Shown: positions 16,066 to 24,914 of the stretch, in pieces
Numbering within the stretch: the first letter of the stretch is position 1
How the letters are laid out: each line of letters begins with the position of its first letter
Assembly (NCBI GenBank): GCA_964636275.1
Contig: CAZWRN010000003.1
Location: forward strand, 6,705 to 70,704
Direction: 5' to 3'
From: CAZWRN01 sp964636275
GTDB lineage: Bacteria; Patescibacteriota; Microgenomatia; Daviesbacterales; UBA10151
Length of the DNA stretch: 64,000 nt
Translations under genes and position numbers: made by a program
Notes under the pieces: model-generated
Database searches by the model: none
What the model saw: the letters and a program-made list of their open reading frames with translations, nothing else
Told to the model about the DNA's origin: nothing

Positions 16066-16599
16066 ATGAAAGAAGCTGGCCAAACCTTAATTGAACTTAT
16101 TATCTCAATTGCACTTATCCTGATTATCATCACTGGGGTTACAATCCTAACGGTAAAAGGCTTACAAAACAGTCAGTTTTCCCGCAATCAGGTTCAGGCC
16201 ACCAAACTAGCTCAGGAAGGAATTGAAAAAATGCGAACCATTAGAGATAACAATTATACAGTTTGTGGATGGTCAGCGAGCGCTAACGCAGTAGCTCCAA
16301 ATGGACTCTGGAGTGCTGCTTGTCCCACAGCTTGCAGATACACCATTGAACAAACTTCTGGGACCTGTAATAGTACAATCACCTCATCTTTGTGGATCAA
16401 ATACACTGCTAGTTCAACTACTGTTGAAAATATACCAGTTGGCGGAGTGACATTTAAAAGGTATGTTCTGGTGAATAATGCCAACGACTTGTCTGGAACA
16501 GCCTCAACCAATATTAAAAATATCGATGTAGTTGTTTCTTGGACCGATTCCTCCGGAACTCATGAATCAAAAGTGTCTACAGTCTTAACCAAAATATGA
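16066..16599 (+). CDS. Prepilin-like minor pilin with Gln at mature position 1
   Basis: A 177-residue protein beginning MKEAG then QTLIELIISIALILIIITGV. The cleavage site would be Gly5/Gln, with Glu5 of the mature protein kept. The conserved stretch NQVQATKLAQEGIEKMRTIRDNNY is the CPR pilin-like motif seen in PilV-type proteins. Four Cys residues lie in the middle (residues ~65-105). It is in the pilin operon and overlaps the next gene by four bases (ATGA), implying translational coupling. PilV-like minor pilin is the closest description; the precise role is inference. Confidence 0.8.
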   Translation: MKEAGQTLIELIISIALILIIITGVTILTVKGLQNSQFSRNQVQATKLAQEGIEKMRTIRDNNYTVCGWSASANAVAPNGLWSAACPTACRYTIEQTSGTCNSTITSSLWIKYTASSTTVENIPVGGVTFKRYVLVNNANDLSGTASTNIKNIDVVVSWTDSSGTHESKVSTVLTKI

Positions 16600-17216
16600 T
16601 GAAAAAAAGTACCGGTTTTTCACTAATAGAAGTTCTTGTAACAGTCACAATACTGACCATCATTGGGGTTGCCATATCAACTATTGTGACCAGATCTTTT
16701 CAAGGTAACAGTAAAACTGAACTAATAGGTAATGTTAAACAAAATGGTCAAGCCGCACTTGCTATAATGGAAAAAGACATCAGGGAAAGTGATACTGTCG
16801 TCTGTCCAATATCTGGTACATCCAATTTAATAACTGTTTTAACTAAAAACCAAGGGATATATATCCGGTTTACGATGGTTCCAGAAGCAAATAATACAAA
16901 TGGGGCCATTTATAAAGATACCTTTACCTTTCAATTTCTACCCGCCAGCCCTGATAAACTTTGTGATCTCAATGTGTTCGCTCTCAATAATCAAGGAACT
17001 CAAACAGCTTTGATTGATTTTAATTCAAAATCGGGAATATCACTTAAAAATGTTTCGGGCAATGGATTTACTGTGGTTAAAAATGCCGGATTTAAAGATA
17101 CAGTTAAAGTTCAGTTTGACCTTGGTCCTTCAACTACCAATCCGGCAAATTTTGAAGACTCATTAGGCGGAGCAAATAATTCGATTCCATTTCAAACAAC
17201 CATACAGGTAAGATGA
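16596..17216 (+). CDS. Prepilin-like minor pilin (PilW-like)
   Basis: A 206-residue protein with leader MMKKSTG and FSLIEVLVTVTILTIIGVAI, a standard prepilin signal. The segment KQNGQAALAIMEKDIRESDTV is typical of PilW/GspJ-type minor pilins. The C-terminal domain is predicted beta-rich, with only two Cys residues. It overlaps both neighbours by four bases (ATGA), which ties its translation to theirs. PilW/GspJ proteins form part of the tip complex that starts pilus assembly, so a tip role is likely but unproven. Confidence 0.82.
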   Translation: MMKKSTGFSLIEVLVTVTILTIIGVAISTIVTRSFQGNSKTELIGNVKQNGQAALAIMEKDIRESDTVVCPISGTSNLITVLTKNQGIYIRFTMVPEANNTNGAIYKDTFTFQFLPASPDKLCDLNVFALNNQGTQTALIDFNSKSGISLKNVSGNGFTVVKNAGFKDTVKVQFDLGPSTTNPANFEDSLGGANNSIPFQTTIQVR

Positions 17217-18148
17217 AAAACAACCAGTCAGGACAAATAATTGTGGTCTTATTACTAGTTATGCTAGTTGTACTTTCAGTTGTTTTGGCTATTACCCAAC
17301 GTTCAACAACTGATTTGTCATCATCTACTGAAACTGAACAATCAACCAGAGCATATTCAGCAGCAGAAGCTGGTCTGGAACAAGCTTTACAAAGAGGAAC
17401 CACTAATCCAGGAGCATCCCCCATTGCTTCTCAAACATTCAACCTATCAGGTAATTCATCTTCAGCCACTATCGTTAATTCAGGATTACTACCAGTCGCT
17501 GGAAGTCAGATTGCTATTGAATATCCACCCGTAGGCAGAGAGTCAATTGCTCAGTTTTGGCTAGTAGATGCTACTACTCCAGCCAATAACTATAACCGCA
17601 ATACTTATGCTATCTACTTCGGAAATCCTACTTCTATAAAAGCTTATGATGATGCAGCTGGAGCCGGATCTCAAAACATTACCCCAGCGATTGAGGTTAC
17701 TACGGTAAAACAAACGACCAATGGATCAGCAGTCACTTATGAAACTCAAAAAAATTTCTATGACGCTCTTGCATCTCGAGCAGTTACAAATAAATTTGTT
17801 ACCACCACATCCCCCTCGACACCTCTTACATGTGGAGGACAAACAGTAGCAACAATTTTGAAAAACTCTAGCGAATTTCTCTGTCGGGTCAATGTCACAA
17901 TTTTAAACTGTGATTTATCAAATTGTGTACCACAATTGGTAAGAGTTCGTTTACTTTATGGTAATGTAAATCACAAAATAGCACTGGCCCCAGCTAGTGG
18001 TGCTTCACTGCCGCCTCAAGTTGAGCTATATACCTCAACGGGCAAAGCAGGTCAAAGTATTAAAACTTTACAAGTTTTTCGAATTAAAGATATGCTCCCC
18101 CCCTGGCTCGATTTTGCTATTTTTTCTGTCAATGACATTGTGAAATGA
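17213..18148 (+). CDS. PilX-like minor pilin
   Basis: A 311-residue protein whose N-terminus, MKNNQSGQIIVVLLLVMLVVL, lacks the FTLIE box but has the SGQ-hydrophobic start seen in PilX/GspK-type proteins. The following region (STETEQSTRAYSAAEAGLEQAL) matches the PilX N-terminal alpha helix. The remaining 240 residues form an apparently extracellular domain with a few Cys residues (TCGGQT, FLCRVN, NCDLSNC). It overlaps the genes on both sides by four bases. GspK/PilX subunits cap the pseudopilus tip in other systems, and the same is proposed here. Confidence 0.75.
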   Translation: MKNNQSGQIIVVLLLVMLVVLSVVLAITQRSTTDLSSSTETEQSTRAYSAAEAGLEQALQRGTTNPGASPIASQTFNLSGNSSSATIVNSGLLPVAGSQIAIEYPPVGRESIAQFWLVDATTPANNYNRNTYAIYFGNPTSIKAYDDAAGAGSQNITPAIEVTTVKQTTNGSAVTYETQKNFYDALASRAVTNKFVTTTSPSTPLTCGGQTVATILKNSSEFLCRVNVTILNCDLSNCVPQLVRVRLLYGNVNHKIALAPASGASLPPQVELYTSTGKAGQSIKTLQVFRIKDMLPPWLDFAIFSVNDIVK

Positions 18149-18561
18149 AAAAAATAATTGGCTTCAACTACAATAGAGGGTTTTCTTTAATTGAGCTTTT
18201 ATTAGTCATTTTAGTGGCTGGGATGGTTTTAGTTACCTTAACCAATCTGACTCCAGTATTTAATCTGCTTCAAAATAGCAGTCGTGAAAATATTGCGCGC
18301 CAAATAGTATCAAAAAGGATAGAAGATATTCGTACCCAGGGTTATGATAATTTAGCAAATGGGACAAACACTTTTACTGACACCCGACTTACTCAATTGC
18401 CTCAAGCAAATGCAGCTACCACTATTGAAGACTGTCCAACAGATATTTGCATTCATAGTGAACCAATCAAAAAAGTAACAATCCAGGTAGATTGGGTTGA
18501 AAACGATAAATCTCAGAGTTTTAGTATTACTACTTTAGTCTCTAAAGGGGGTATTCGATGA
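18145..18561 (+). CDS. Small prepilin-like protein
   Basis: A 138-residue protein with leader MKKIIGFNYNRG followed by FSLIELLLVILVAGMVLVTL, a clear prepilin signal with Glu5. The body contains RENIARQIVSKRIEDIRTQGYDNL, a PilV/GspI-type helix, and a CPTDIC Cys pair. It is the shortest of the pilin set and is coupled by ATGA overlaps to both neighbours. A GspI/PilV-like minor pilin is the best description. The function follows from the operon, not from its own sequence beyond the signal. Confidence 0.8.
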   Translation: MKKIIGFNYNRGFSLIELLLVILVAGMVLVTLTNLTPVFNLLQNSSRENIARQIVSKRIEDIRTQGYDNLANGTNTFTDTRLTQLPQANAATTIEDCPTDICIHSEPIKKVTIQVDWVENDKSQSFSITTLVSKGGIR

Positions 18562-19142
18562 CTCGAAAACTACAAAAAGGATTTACTTTAATTGAGATTT
18601 TGATAGTTATGGCGTGTTCTGCAATCATTGGTACAATTTTAGTAACAATTTTAGTTCAGGGGAGCTCTATTTTTAGTGATCAAACCACCAAAGTAAATCA
18701 AAATCTTTCACTCAATAGTGCTAGCAATCAAATAGATCAAACTGTCCAATATGCTTCTCAAATATCAGCTAATTACATCGACGGATCTACTACCTACACC
18801 ACCAGTGACAAAGTATTAATTGGTAAACTTCCTGCTATTGATTCCTCAGGTAATGTTATTGAAAGTAAATTTGACACATTTATACTGATGCAAGATCCGG
18901 TAAACAGCGCCTATTTAAAAAAGCTGATTATTCCTGATCTTTTAAGTAGCAGAAAAAGTGAAGATATGACTTTACTAAACCAAATGACCTTTCTGCAATT
19001 TGTATATCTCAACGATAGTGCGGTGGTAACTACCCCTCAAACCGCTTCAAAAATAGATTTTGTTATTAAAGTGGCCGAAAAATCCGGTAACGGTATCAAA
19101 GAAAGCTCCATTAGCGGGCGAATAAATTTAAAAAATATATGA
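18558..19142 (+). CDS. Prepilin-like minor pilin
   Basis: A 194-residue protein starting MTRKLQKG then FTLIEILIVMACSAIIGTIL, a textbook prepilin signal cleaved after Gly8. The helix after the membrane segment (SNQIDQTVQYASQISANY) resembles PilW/GspJ. The C-terminal half is beta-rich with no Cys outside the N-terminal helix. It overlaps its neighbours by four bases on both sides. This is the second PilW-like protein of the operon, so the locus may build two alternative tip complexes or one with duplicated parts; that is inference. Confidence 0.8.
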   Translation: MTRKLQKGFTLIEILIVMACSAIIGTILVTILVQGSSIFSDQTTKVNQNLSLNSASNQIDQTVQYASQISANYIDGSTTYTTSDKVLIGKLPAIDSSGNVIESKFDTFILMQDPVNSAYLKKLIIPDLLSSRKSEDMTLLNQMTFLQFVYLNDSAVVTTPQTASKIDFVIKVAEKSGNGIKESSISGRINLKNI

Positions 19143-20965
19143 AAATCAGCCTATCTGAAAATGGACAAACTATCATCTTTGCTCTAGTTGTACTTACAGT
19201 GGTAATTGTAGGTGTTTTGGTGATGATTTCCGGATCTTTCACCTCAAAACAAAACAGTCGCTATAGTTTGGATTCACTTGATGCTTCCTCAATTGCTGAA
19301 GCCGGAATAGATAAAGCCGTGGCAACACTCAATAAAACAGCTGGTCAGTATAATGGCGAAACTGAAACTCAGCTTGGAAATGGTTCATATATCGTAAAAA
19401 TCACTCCGATCGATGCCAACACTTTTCAGGTTGAATCAACTGGATACGTCCCGTCTGTCCAAAATTATAAATCAAAACGAACAGTTTCTGTCCGGGTGGA
19501 AAGAGGTGATGGTATGGCATTTGCCTATGGGGTGCAAGTTGGGGATGGCGGCTTTAGTATGAGTGGCGGGTCCCGTATTAACGGTTCTGTTTATTCAAAT
19601 AACGATATTAATATCTCTGGTGGATCAATAATTACCGGAGATGCTTATGTGGCAGGAGGAACTCAACCGACTGCTGACCAATTATCCACCTGTACCCCGC
19701 CAAATTGTCTTGATTATTTATTTGGTAAAACAGTTTCAGGAAATACAATTTTAGATTTAGCCCAAAGTTTCCGGCCATCTACAACTGCGGCTATCAATAA
19801 AGTGGCGGTAAATGTCAAAAAGTTTGGCTCTCCACCCAATGTCACCGTTCGCATATTAGGTGATAATAATGGTAAACCCAACAAAAATGATGTACGAACC
19901 TCAGGTACATTGAATGCAAACTTAGCTAGTTCACAGTATGGATTTGTTGAGATTGGACTTCTGCCTTCAGCCTCGTCGACTTTAACAGCCAATAATGTAT
20001 ATTGGATTGTCATTGATACATCATCTGATGCAACAAATTACTGGAGCTGGCAAATTGACTCTTTAAGCGGATATACCACTGGTTCAGCCAGTTGGTCTCC
20101 CAACTGGCAGGCAAATGGAAATCCAGTTTGGAACCCTGTCTCTGGAGATTTGCTCTTTAAAACATTTATGGGTGGCAAGATCAACAAAATTGCTGGTATA
20201 GGATCCTCAACTATTAACGGAAACGCATATGCCAATACCTTAACTGGTGACAATCCATCTGCCCTTCAAATAGGACTGGATGCTTATTATCAAACTGAAT
20301 CAAGTATTAGAGTTTCTGGACAAAACTGTTCAAATAATACTCACTGTCATCCGGGATCACCTGATCTGCCAGCTTTACCACTACCTGTTTCAGAAGCCAA
20401 TATCGCTGAATGGAAATCATTTGCCGATGATGTAGTCCAAACAGGTGATCTAAATATACAATGGCCATGCACCACTACATTAGAAAAGAAAAAATATGTC
20501 GGCAACGTCACAGTTGGTGGCGGTTGTAGTATACAAATCGACACTCCTGTTTGGATTACCGGAAATCTTACATTAGGTGGTGGAGCCAGTGTCAAACTTA
20601 AAACAAGTTATGGTTCTAGTTCAGGGATCATTGTAGTAGATGGGGTTACATCACTTGCCGGAGGAAGTACATTAAAAGGCTCAGGAAGTACGGGATCTTA
20701 TATGATGGTAATTTCAACTAACAATAACCTGGTTAGTCCTTATGCGATTAGCATAAATGGTGGAAACAGTTCTTCTATTTTATATGCCCCCTATGGAGCA
20801 ATCTATTTATCAGGCGGAAGTAATTTAAGAGAAGCATCGGCATATAAAGTTGTGATGGACGGTGGGGCTATTCTAACCTACGAAACAGGTGTTGCAAATC
20901 CATTTTTTTCATCTGGGCCTTCTGGATCATTTAGTGTTGTTAAAGGAACCTACCAAAGTAAATAA
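19139..20965 (+). CDS. Large PilX-like protein with extracellular domains, candidate pilus-tip adhesin
   Basis: A 608-residue protein. The N-terminus (SENGQTIIFALVVLTVVIVG, then ASSIAEAGIDKAVATLNKTA) is PilX-like. Residues ~120-170 and ~440-590 are Gly/Ser-rich repeats of short beta strands (SMSGGSRINGSVYSNNDINI, SLAGGSTLKGSGS) that look like a right-handed beta-helix. Between them, at about 190-345, lies an independent beta-sandwich-like module (FRPSTTAAINKVAVNVKKFG ... YWIVIDTSSD ... YWSWQID). It is the last and largest gene of the pilin operon and much larger than ordinary minor pilins, so a tip adhesin or surface-contact role is plausible. Function is inference; the pilin-type N-terminus and operon position are seen. 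Confidence 0.72.
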   Translation: MKISLSENGQTIIFALVVLTVVIVGVLVMISGSFTSKQNSRYSLDSLDASSIAEAGIDKAVATLNKTAGQYNGETETQLGNGSYIVKITPIDANTFQVESTGYVPSVQNYKSKRTVSVRVERGDGMAFAYGVQVGDGGFSMSGGSRINGSVYSNNDINISGGSIITGDAYVAGGTQPTADQLSTCTPPNCLDYLFGKTVSGNTILDLAQSFRPSTTAAINKVAVNVKKFGSPPNVTVRILGDNNGKPNKNDVRTSGTLNANLASSQYGFVEIGLLPSASSTLTANNVYWIVIDTSSDATNYWSWQIDSLSGYTTGSASWSPNWQANGNPVWNPVSGDLLFKTFMGGKINKIAGIGSSTINGNAYANTLTGDNPSALQIGLDAYYQTESSIRVSGQNCSNNTHCHPGSPDLPALPLPVSEANIAEWKSFADDVVQTGDLNIQWPCTTTLEKKKYVGNVTVGGGCSIQIDTPVWITGNLTLGGGASVKLKTSYGSSSGIIVVDGVTSLAGGSTLKGSGSTGSYMMVISTNNNLVSPYAISINGGNSSSILYAPYGAIYLSGGSNLREASAYKVVMDGGAILTYETGVANPFFSSGPSGSFSVVKGTYQSK

Positions 20966-21015
20966 TTCAGTAGATCTAGTATAAATATTCAATCTGTTCT
21001 ACAATAAAACTGATC

Positions 21016-21048
21016 AAATCAGAGTAAGTATCTGCTCTCATCTGATTT
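21016..21048 (+). other. AT-rich stem-loop before pilM
   Basis: AAATCAGA (21016-21023) pairs perfectly with TCTGATTT (21041-21048) across a 17-base loop. It could be a weak terminator for the pilin operon or leader structure for pilM. The GC content is too low to be sure. Confidence 0.3.
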
Positions 21049-21058
21049 TAACCGAATT

Positions 21059-22099
21059 ATGGCTGCCCAAAACCGTGTTGGTATTGATATTGGTGTCTCA
21101 TCTATAAAGCTGGCTGTGCTCTCAAAAAACCAGGAAAATGCTCGTTTAATATCCCTTGGCCATATCCCCTCACCCATTCCAGGCATAGCATCGGAAGCAG
21201 AACTTGACTTAGAAGCAGTAGCAACAGCTTTAAAAAAATTATATGAGGAGGTCAATCCTCCAACTCGTGATGTAGCAGTCGCTTTACCCGAATCTAAGAT
21301 ATTCACCCGAGTGATTTACGATTTACCATATTTGTCTGATGATGAACTAGCTCAAGCGATCCGTTATGCTGCAGAAGAGTTTGTCCCTATGCCTATGAAA
21401 GATGTCAATTTGTATTATCAAGTCATCTTTCGTTCACCAAAAAAGGAACCAAACAGTCGTACTGTAGTTTTTGTAGTTGCAGCTCCAAAAAATCTGATTG
21501 ATAAGTACTTAAAGGTGTTGCAAAGTGCCAACTTAAGGGTAGTTGCAATTGAAACTGAAGTTCTAGCTACAGCTAGATCTCTGGTAACTTTTAATACTTT
21601 TTCACCTACTACCCTGATTATTCAACTTGGCGCATCAAATACTGACTATGCTGTCATATCAGAAGGGTTAATTCTACTTACCAGATCTATAGCCACAGGT
21701 GGTAATACTCTGACACGATTAATTGCTCAAAATTTTAATTTTGAAGGTGTTCAGGCTGAAGAATATAAAAAAGTATATGGTGTCCTGGAAGATCAATTAG
21801 AAGGTAAATTATTTAGAACTTTAAAACCGGTTATTGATGTGATCGTTACGGAGGCTAAAAGAGTAATACTGGCTCATGAGATGCAAAACAAACAGAGACC
21901 TATTAAACGCGTCGTTTTAACTGGAGGTGGTGCTAGAATGCCTGGTCTAGTTAGGTATTTTGCCAGTTTCTTAGGTCTCGAAGTCGCTGAAGCTGACCCT
22001 TGGGGAGCAGTCGAAGTTGATCCAACTTTAAAACAGAAACTAACAGCCGAAGCACCTTTTTACTCTGTTGCCGTAGGTTTAGCCCTTAAAGATGTCTAA
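21059..22099 (+). CDS. pilM: Type IV pilus assembly protein PilM
   Basis: PilM is an actin-like cytoplasmic protein that docks on the PilN N-terminus and links the pilus ATPases to the membrane complex. The 346-residue protein starts with the phosphate-1 loop GIDIGVSSIKLAVLS, has DVAVALPESKIFTRVI, the stretch ELAQAIRYAAEEFVPMPM typical of PilM, the second phosphate loop LIIQLGASNTDYAVI and the adenosine motif VLTGGGARMPGL. Length is normal. It opens the pilM-N-O block, 93 bases after the pilin operon. I see no clear promoter of the leaderless type here, so it may be cotranscribed with the pilins. Confidence 0.95.
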   Translation: MAAQNRVGIDIGVSSIKLAVLSKNQENARLISLGHIPSPIPGIASEAELDLEAVATALKKLYEEVNPPTRDVAVALPESKIFTRVIYDLPYLSDDELAQAIRYAAEEFVPMPMKDVNLYYQVIFRSPKKEPNSRTVVFVVAAPKNLIDKYLKVLQSANLRVVAIETEVLATARSLVTFNTFSPTTLIIQLGASNTDYAVISEGLILLTRSIATGGNTLTRLIAQNFNFEGVQAEEYKKVYGVLEDQLEGKLFRTLKPVIDVIVTEAKRVILAHEMQNKQRPIKRVVLTGGGARMPGLVRYFASFLGLEVAEADPWGAVEVDPTLKQKLTAEAPFYSVAVGLALKDV

Positions 22100-22110
22100 A
22101 TAAACCACTT

Positions 22111-22674
22111 ATGGATCGTATCTCCATTAATTTATTACCAATAGATTTAAAAGAAAACAAAAAACTGCTTTATAAAAAAAAGCTCGTAAATTTAATCAGC
22201 TCAATAACTGTGGTTATACTTATAGTAGTGACAGGTATATTGGTCATACTGTCGGTAATCCAAAATAGTCAGGTTGGTAAGGAAGAAACAGATATTTCAA
22301 GGCTTGAAAACACACTCTCATCCTTGAAAGAAAAAGAAGCATCTGTAGTGATATTAAAAAAAAGATTGGCCAGCATATCTCAAGTTATCAAACATAAATA
22401 TCCACAGACGGATTCATTTCTTTTAGTCTCATCACTCTTGCCAGAAAATGTAACACTTCAAAATTTTGTTGCTGAACAGCCCAACACAGTAACTCTTCAA
22501 GGCATCGCCGCCAACGCAGCATCACTGCAGCATTTTTTTGACAATTTAACCGATCCAAAAATCAATGAGGGTAAGATTACAAAAACAGTTATTTCCAATC
22601 TAAACAGAGGCAATTCCCCGCAACTTAACTTTGATTTAGAGGTGTCAGTCAAGGTAGAAGGAGGGAATAAATAA
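22111..22674 (+). CDS. pilN: Type IV pilus assembly protein PilN
   Basis: PilN is a bitopic membrane protein that binds PilM through its short N-terminal tail. The 187-residue protein begins MDRISINLLPIDLKENKK, with the conserved INLLP motif that inserts into PilM. One membrane helix follows (about 33-53), then a coiled coil (ETDISRLENTLSSLKEKEAS) and a ferredoxin-like periplasmic/extracellular domain. It starts 11 bases after pilM and its end contains the ribosome-binding site of pilO. Length fits the family. Confidence 0.92.
   Translation: MDRISINLLPIDLKENKKLLYKKKLVNLISSITVVILIVVTGILVILSVIQNSQVGKEETDISRLENTLSSLKEKEASVVILKKRLASISQVIKHKYPQTDSFLLVSSLLPENVTLQNFVAEQPNTVTLQGIAANAASLQHFFDNLTDPKINEGKITKTVISNLNRGNSPQLNFDLEVSVKVEGGNK
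22658..22664 (+). promoter_or_regulatory. Strong Shine-Dalgarno site of pilO
   Basis: AAGGAGG lies ten bases before ATG 22675, within the last codons of pilN. It is one of few clear SD sites in the window and belongs to an internal operon gene. Confidence 0.7.
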
Positions 22675-23415
22675 ATGGATCAGGTATTAAAAACTTTTAG
22701 ACAGTATCAGGTTATTATACGTCGCAATCCTCTCTATGCTAAATACAGTCTTTTTATCATCCCAGCCATAACTATAATTATAAGCGTGTTAATTCTTGTA
22801 TTAGTAACTATTCCTCAGACGTTTAAACTCATTAAAAATAATCAGCTGGTTGAAGAACTAAAACAGCAAAAAACTGCATATCAATCTAAAATTACAACAC
22901 TCAATAAAGTTGACACAACCCAATATAAAACAGATTTAAACAACGTTCTAACGATCCTGCCAAACGAGAAAGAAATCCCCTCCGCAATTAATAGTATTTT
23001 ACAAGTGATATCTCTATCCGGTCTTACTCTAACAAATTTTTCAATAGGTAATAGTGGAACACCAATAAATGGAGTTGAAAATTTTATTGTAAGTATTGAT
23101 GTAACCGGATCTGCAAACCAAATTAAAGAGTTGATAAATTTCGCGGATCGATCTTCAAGATTGATCAAAATTACCAGTCTAAGTTTGAACTATGGTTCAG
23201 ACGGGGTTTCCCAAACGACTATTGATGTTTTGGTTTTCTATGCTCCTCTGGATACCTCAATCAAAACAGATGATTCACAAGCCATAACTCTACTTTCTTC
23301 TGATGATCAAACTTTACTTGATAAAATCAAACAAAACACCCAAAGTATATCTTCATCTCAAACTACCCCCCCTATCCTAGATAGCCCGACAGGCAAAGAT
23401 GATCCATTTAATTAA
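22675..23415 (+). CDS. pilO: Type IV pilus assembly protein PilO
   Basis: PilO pairs with PilN in the membrane alignment complex of the pilus. The 246-residue protein has a cytoplasmic N-terminus, one membrane helix (about 29-48), a coiled coil (KNNQLVEELKQQKTAYQSKI) and a ferredoxin-like fold domain (about 90-200). The C-terminal ~45 residues are Ser/Thr/Gln-rich and low complexity, an extension beyond the usual ~200 residues. Its start follows pilN directly with a strong SD. No pilP or pilQ follows, as expected for a cell without an outer membrane. The end overlaps convergent trmD by eight bases. Confidence 0.88.
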   Translation: MDQVLKTFRQYQVIIRRNPLYAKYSLFIIPAITIIISVLILVLVTIPQTFKLIKNNQLVEELKQQKTAYQSKITTLNKVDTTQYKTDLNNVLTILPNEKEIPSAINSILQVISLSGLTLTNFSIGNSGTPINGVENFIVSIDVTGSANQIKELINFADRSSRLIKITSLSLNYGSDGVSQTTIDVLVFYAPLDTSIKTDDSQAITLLSSDDQTLLDKIKQNTQSISSSQTTPPILDSPTGKDDPFN

Positions 23416-24076
23416 TCAGGTCAGGACGATTTTTTTTCGTTTTTTCCAGAGAAGTTTGCTCCCGCCACTCGGCAATTTTTTTGTGATCACCAGAGGTTAA
23501 TACAGCCGGAACTGTTACTCCTTCAAATTCAGCAGGGCGGGTGTAATGTGGATGTTCAAGTAAGCCATTTTCATAACTTTCATTTTGAGTAGCTTCAACT
23601 TTTTCCAACACACCTGGTATCAACCGGGTTATCGAATCTGCTATTACCATCGCCGGAAGCTCTCCGCCCGTCAAAACATAGTCACCAATAGATACCTCCT
23701 CGTCAATATAATGATCTATAAAACGCTGATCTACTCCTTCATAATGACCACAGACAACAATCAGATGATCCATCTGAACGAATGCTCTAGCTTTTTTCTG
23801 GGTATATGTTTTCCCCGAGGCTGATGTGAGTATAACCCGAGATTTAGCAGTTTTGACCGACTTTACCGCTTGGGAGAGGACTTCTGGTTTGAGAACCATT
23901 CCAACCCCACCACCATAGGGGGTATCGTCGACTACTAGATGGTTGCCAATACCAAAATCACGAATATTCACAATGTCGTATTCGACCAATCCTTTACTTT
24001 GGGCCCTGCCTAAAATAGATGATGACAAAATTGGGGTAAAAATTTCCGGAAAAAGAGTTAAAAAAGTAATTTTCAT
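23408..24076 (-). CDS. trmD: tRNA (guanine-N1)-methyltransferase
   Basis: TrmD methylates G37 of tRNAs reading CNN and some other codons, preventing +1 frameshifting. The 222-residue protein is of the SPOUT class, with MKITFLTLFPEIF at the N-terminus, DDTPYGGGVGMVLKPE, the knotted SAM site VVCGHYEGVDQRFIDHYIDEEVSIGDYVLTGGELPAM and the NESYENGLLEHPHYTRP loop carrying the catalytic residues. The C-terminal domain is shorter than in E. coli. It follows khpA on the same strand; the rpsP-khpA-trmD order is a common bacterial ribosomal-maturation operon (rimM is missing). Confidence 0.95.
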   Translation of the reverse strand: MKITFLTLFPEIFTPILSSSILGRAQSKGLVEYDIVNIRDFGIGNHLVVDDTPYGGGVGMVLKPEVLSQAVKSVKTAKSRVILTSASGKTYTQKKARAFVQMDHLIVVCGHYEGVDQRFIDHYIDEEVSIGDYVLTGGELPAMVIADSITRLIPGVLEKVEATQNESYENGLLEHPHYTRPAEFEGVTVPAVLTSGDHKKIAEWREQTSLEKTKKNRPDLIN

Positions 24077-24084
24077 CGGCTCGT

Positions 24085-24342
24085 TTAAGCTTCAGATTCA
24101 CCCTGGATACCATTATCGACTAAATGCAGATACACTCGCGCTCCCTCATTCATTGCCCTAACTGCCAGTATTTTACGAATTGATTTGATTGTCTGACCAC
24201 TTTTACCAATCACAATACCCATATCCTCAGGGGCAACAGTCAAATGCAAAACCATTCCACCTTCATCTTGACCTTCCTCAATAGATACAGCATCAGGTTG
24301 AGTGACAAGTTGTTTAACGATATATTCGACAAGATCTTTCAT
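24085..24342 (-). CDS. khpA: KH-domain RNA-binding protein
   Basis: An 85-residue single KH-domain protein of the KhpA/YlqC family, which binds RNA and in some Firmicutes affects cell division with KhpB. It has the GXXG-type loop in VIGKSGQTIKSIRKILAVRA and the family start MKDLVEYIVKQLV. The open frame reaches upstream to 24390, but that part overlaps rpsP; the ATG at 24342, four bases after the rpsP stop, matches the family N-terminus. It is a small RNA-binding partner in a translation operon. Confidence 0.9.
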   Translation of the reverse strand: MKDLVEYIVKQLVTQPDAVSIEEGQDEGGMVLHLTVAPEDMGIVIGKSGQTIKSIRKILAVRAMNEGARVYLHLVDNGIQGESEA

Positions 24343-24346
24343 ATAC

Positions 24347-24805
24347 TTATTCTGGTTTTTCCTCAGCTGATTTTTCAGTTGTATCGTCATTTGAAGCTTC
24401 TACTGGTGTCTCCTGTACTTCAGGAGCTGATGCTTCAGCCTCTGAAGTAACTGTTTCTACTGGAGATTCATCAACTGCTTCAGGAGCTTTCTCTTCAGCT
24501 ACAGGTGCTGCTGCAGCAGCCGCAGCACTCGATTCACCGCGATCTTTCTTTGGCTTTCGAGGCAATCTTTGTGGAGCTTTACCAATTATTCTTAAAAAAC
24601 CAGTGGAAAGCTGAGCACCGTTTTTAACCCAGGCATCGATTCGATCTTGTTGTAAATTGATCTCTTTGGGAGTAGTTAATGGATTATAGGTACCCAAAAG
24701 CTCAAGGTAACTACCTGTTCGTTTTTTTCGCTCATCAACAGCTACCACTCGGTAGAACGGTCTTCCTTTAGCACCTATTCGCATTAATCGGACTTTTACT
24801 GCCAT
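24347..24805 (-). CDS. rpsP: Ribosomal protein S16 with acidic Ala/Glu tail
   Basis: The first ~80 residues are S16, a 30S assembly protein: VKVRLMRIGAKGRPFYRVVA, then YLELLGTYNPLTTP and VKNGAQLSTGFLRIIGKA. S16 is normally 80-90 residues. Here a tail of about 60 residues rich in Ala, Glu, Pro and Val follows (AAAAAAAPVAEEKAPEAVDE and similar), giving 152. Such low-complexity tails occur in some bacterial S16 proteins and are probably disordered. The gene has a consensus promoter and a leader of about 100 bases full of AATTTC-type repeats. khpA and trmD follow. Confidence 0.95.
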   Translation of the reverse strand: MAVKVRLMRIGAKGRPFYRVVAVDERKKRTGSYLELLGTYNPLTTPKEINLQQDRIDAWVKNGAQLSTGFLRIIGKAPQRLPRKPKKDRGESSAAAAAAAPVAEEKAPEAVDESPVETVTSEAEASAPEVQETPVEASNDDTTEKSAEEKPE

Positions 24806-24905
24806 ATTGGTTAATTTCTAATTTCTAATTTCAAATTTCTAATGTCTAAATAAAAAAAATCCTAATTATTAGAAATTAGGTCAATTAGAGCACTTAGAAA
24901 TTTCT
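24806..24905. repeat. AATTTC-word repeat spacer upstream of rpsP
   Basis: Tandem TAATTTC words (24811-24843) face an inverted ATTAGAAATTAGG (24869-24881) and TTAGAAATTTC (24895-24905). They would fold into a long imperfect hairpin in the rpsP leader. The same words occur between RND and HlyD genes, in the atp operon and before the first GT gene. Confidence 0.65.
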
Positions 24906-24914
24906 ATCCTCGTA

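Noticed and set aside
17213..19142. Stop-codon recoding (TGA as Gly) as in Gracilibacteria
   Set aside because: Several genes end in TGA overlapping the next ATG, and reading through would join separate conserved proteins.
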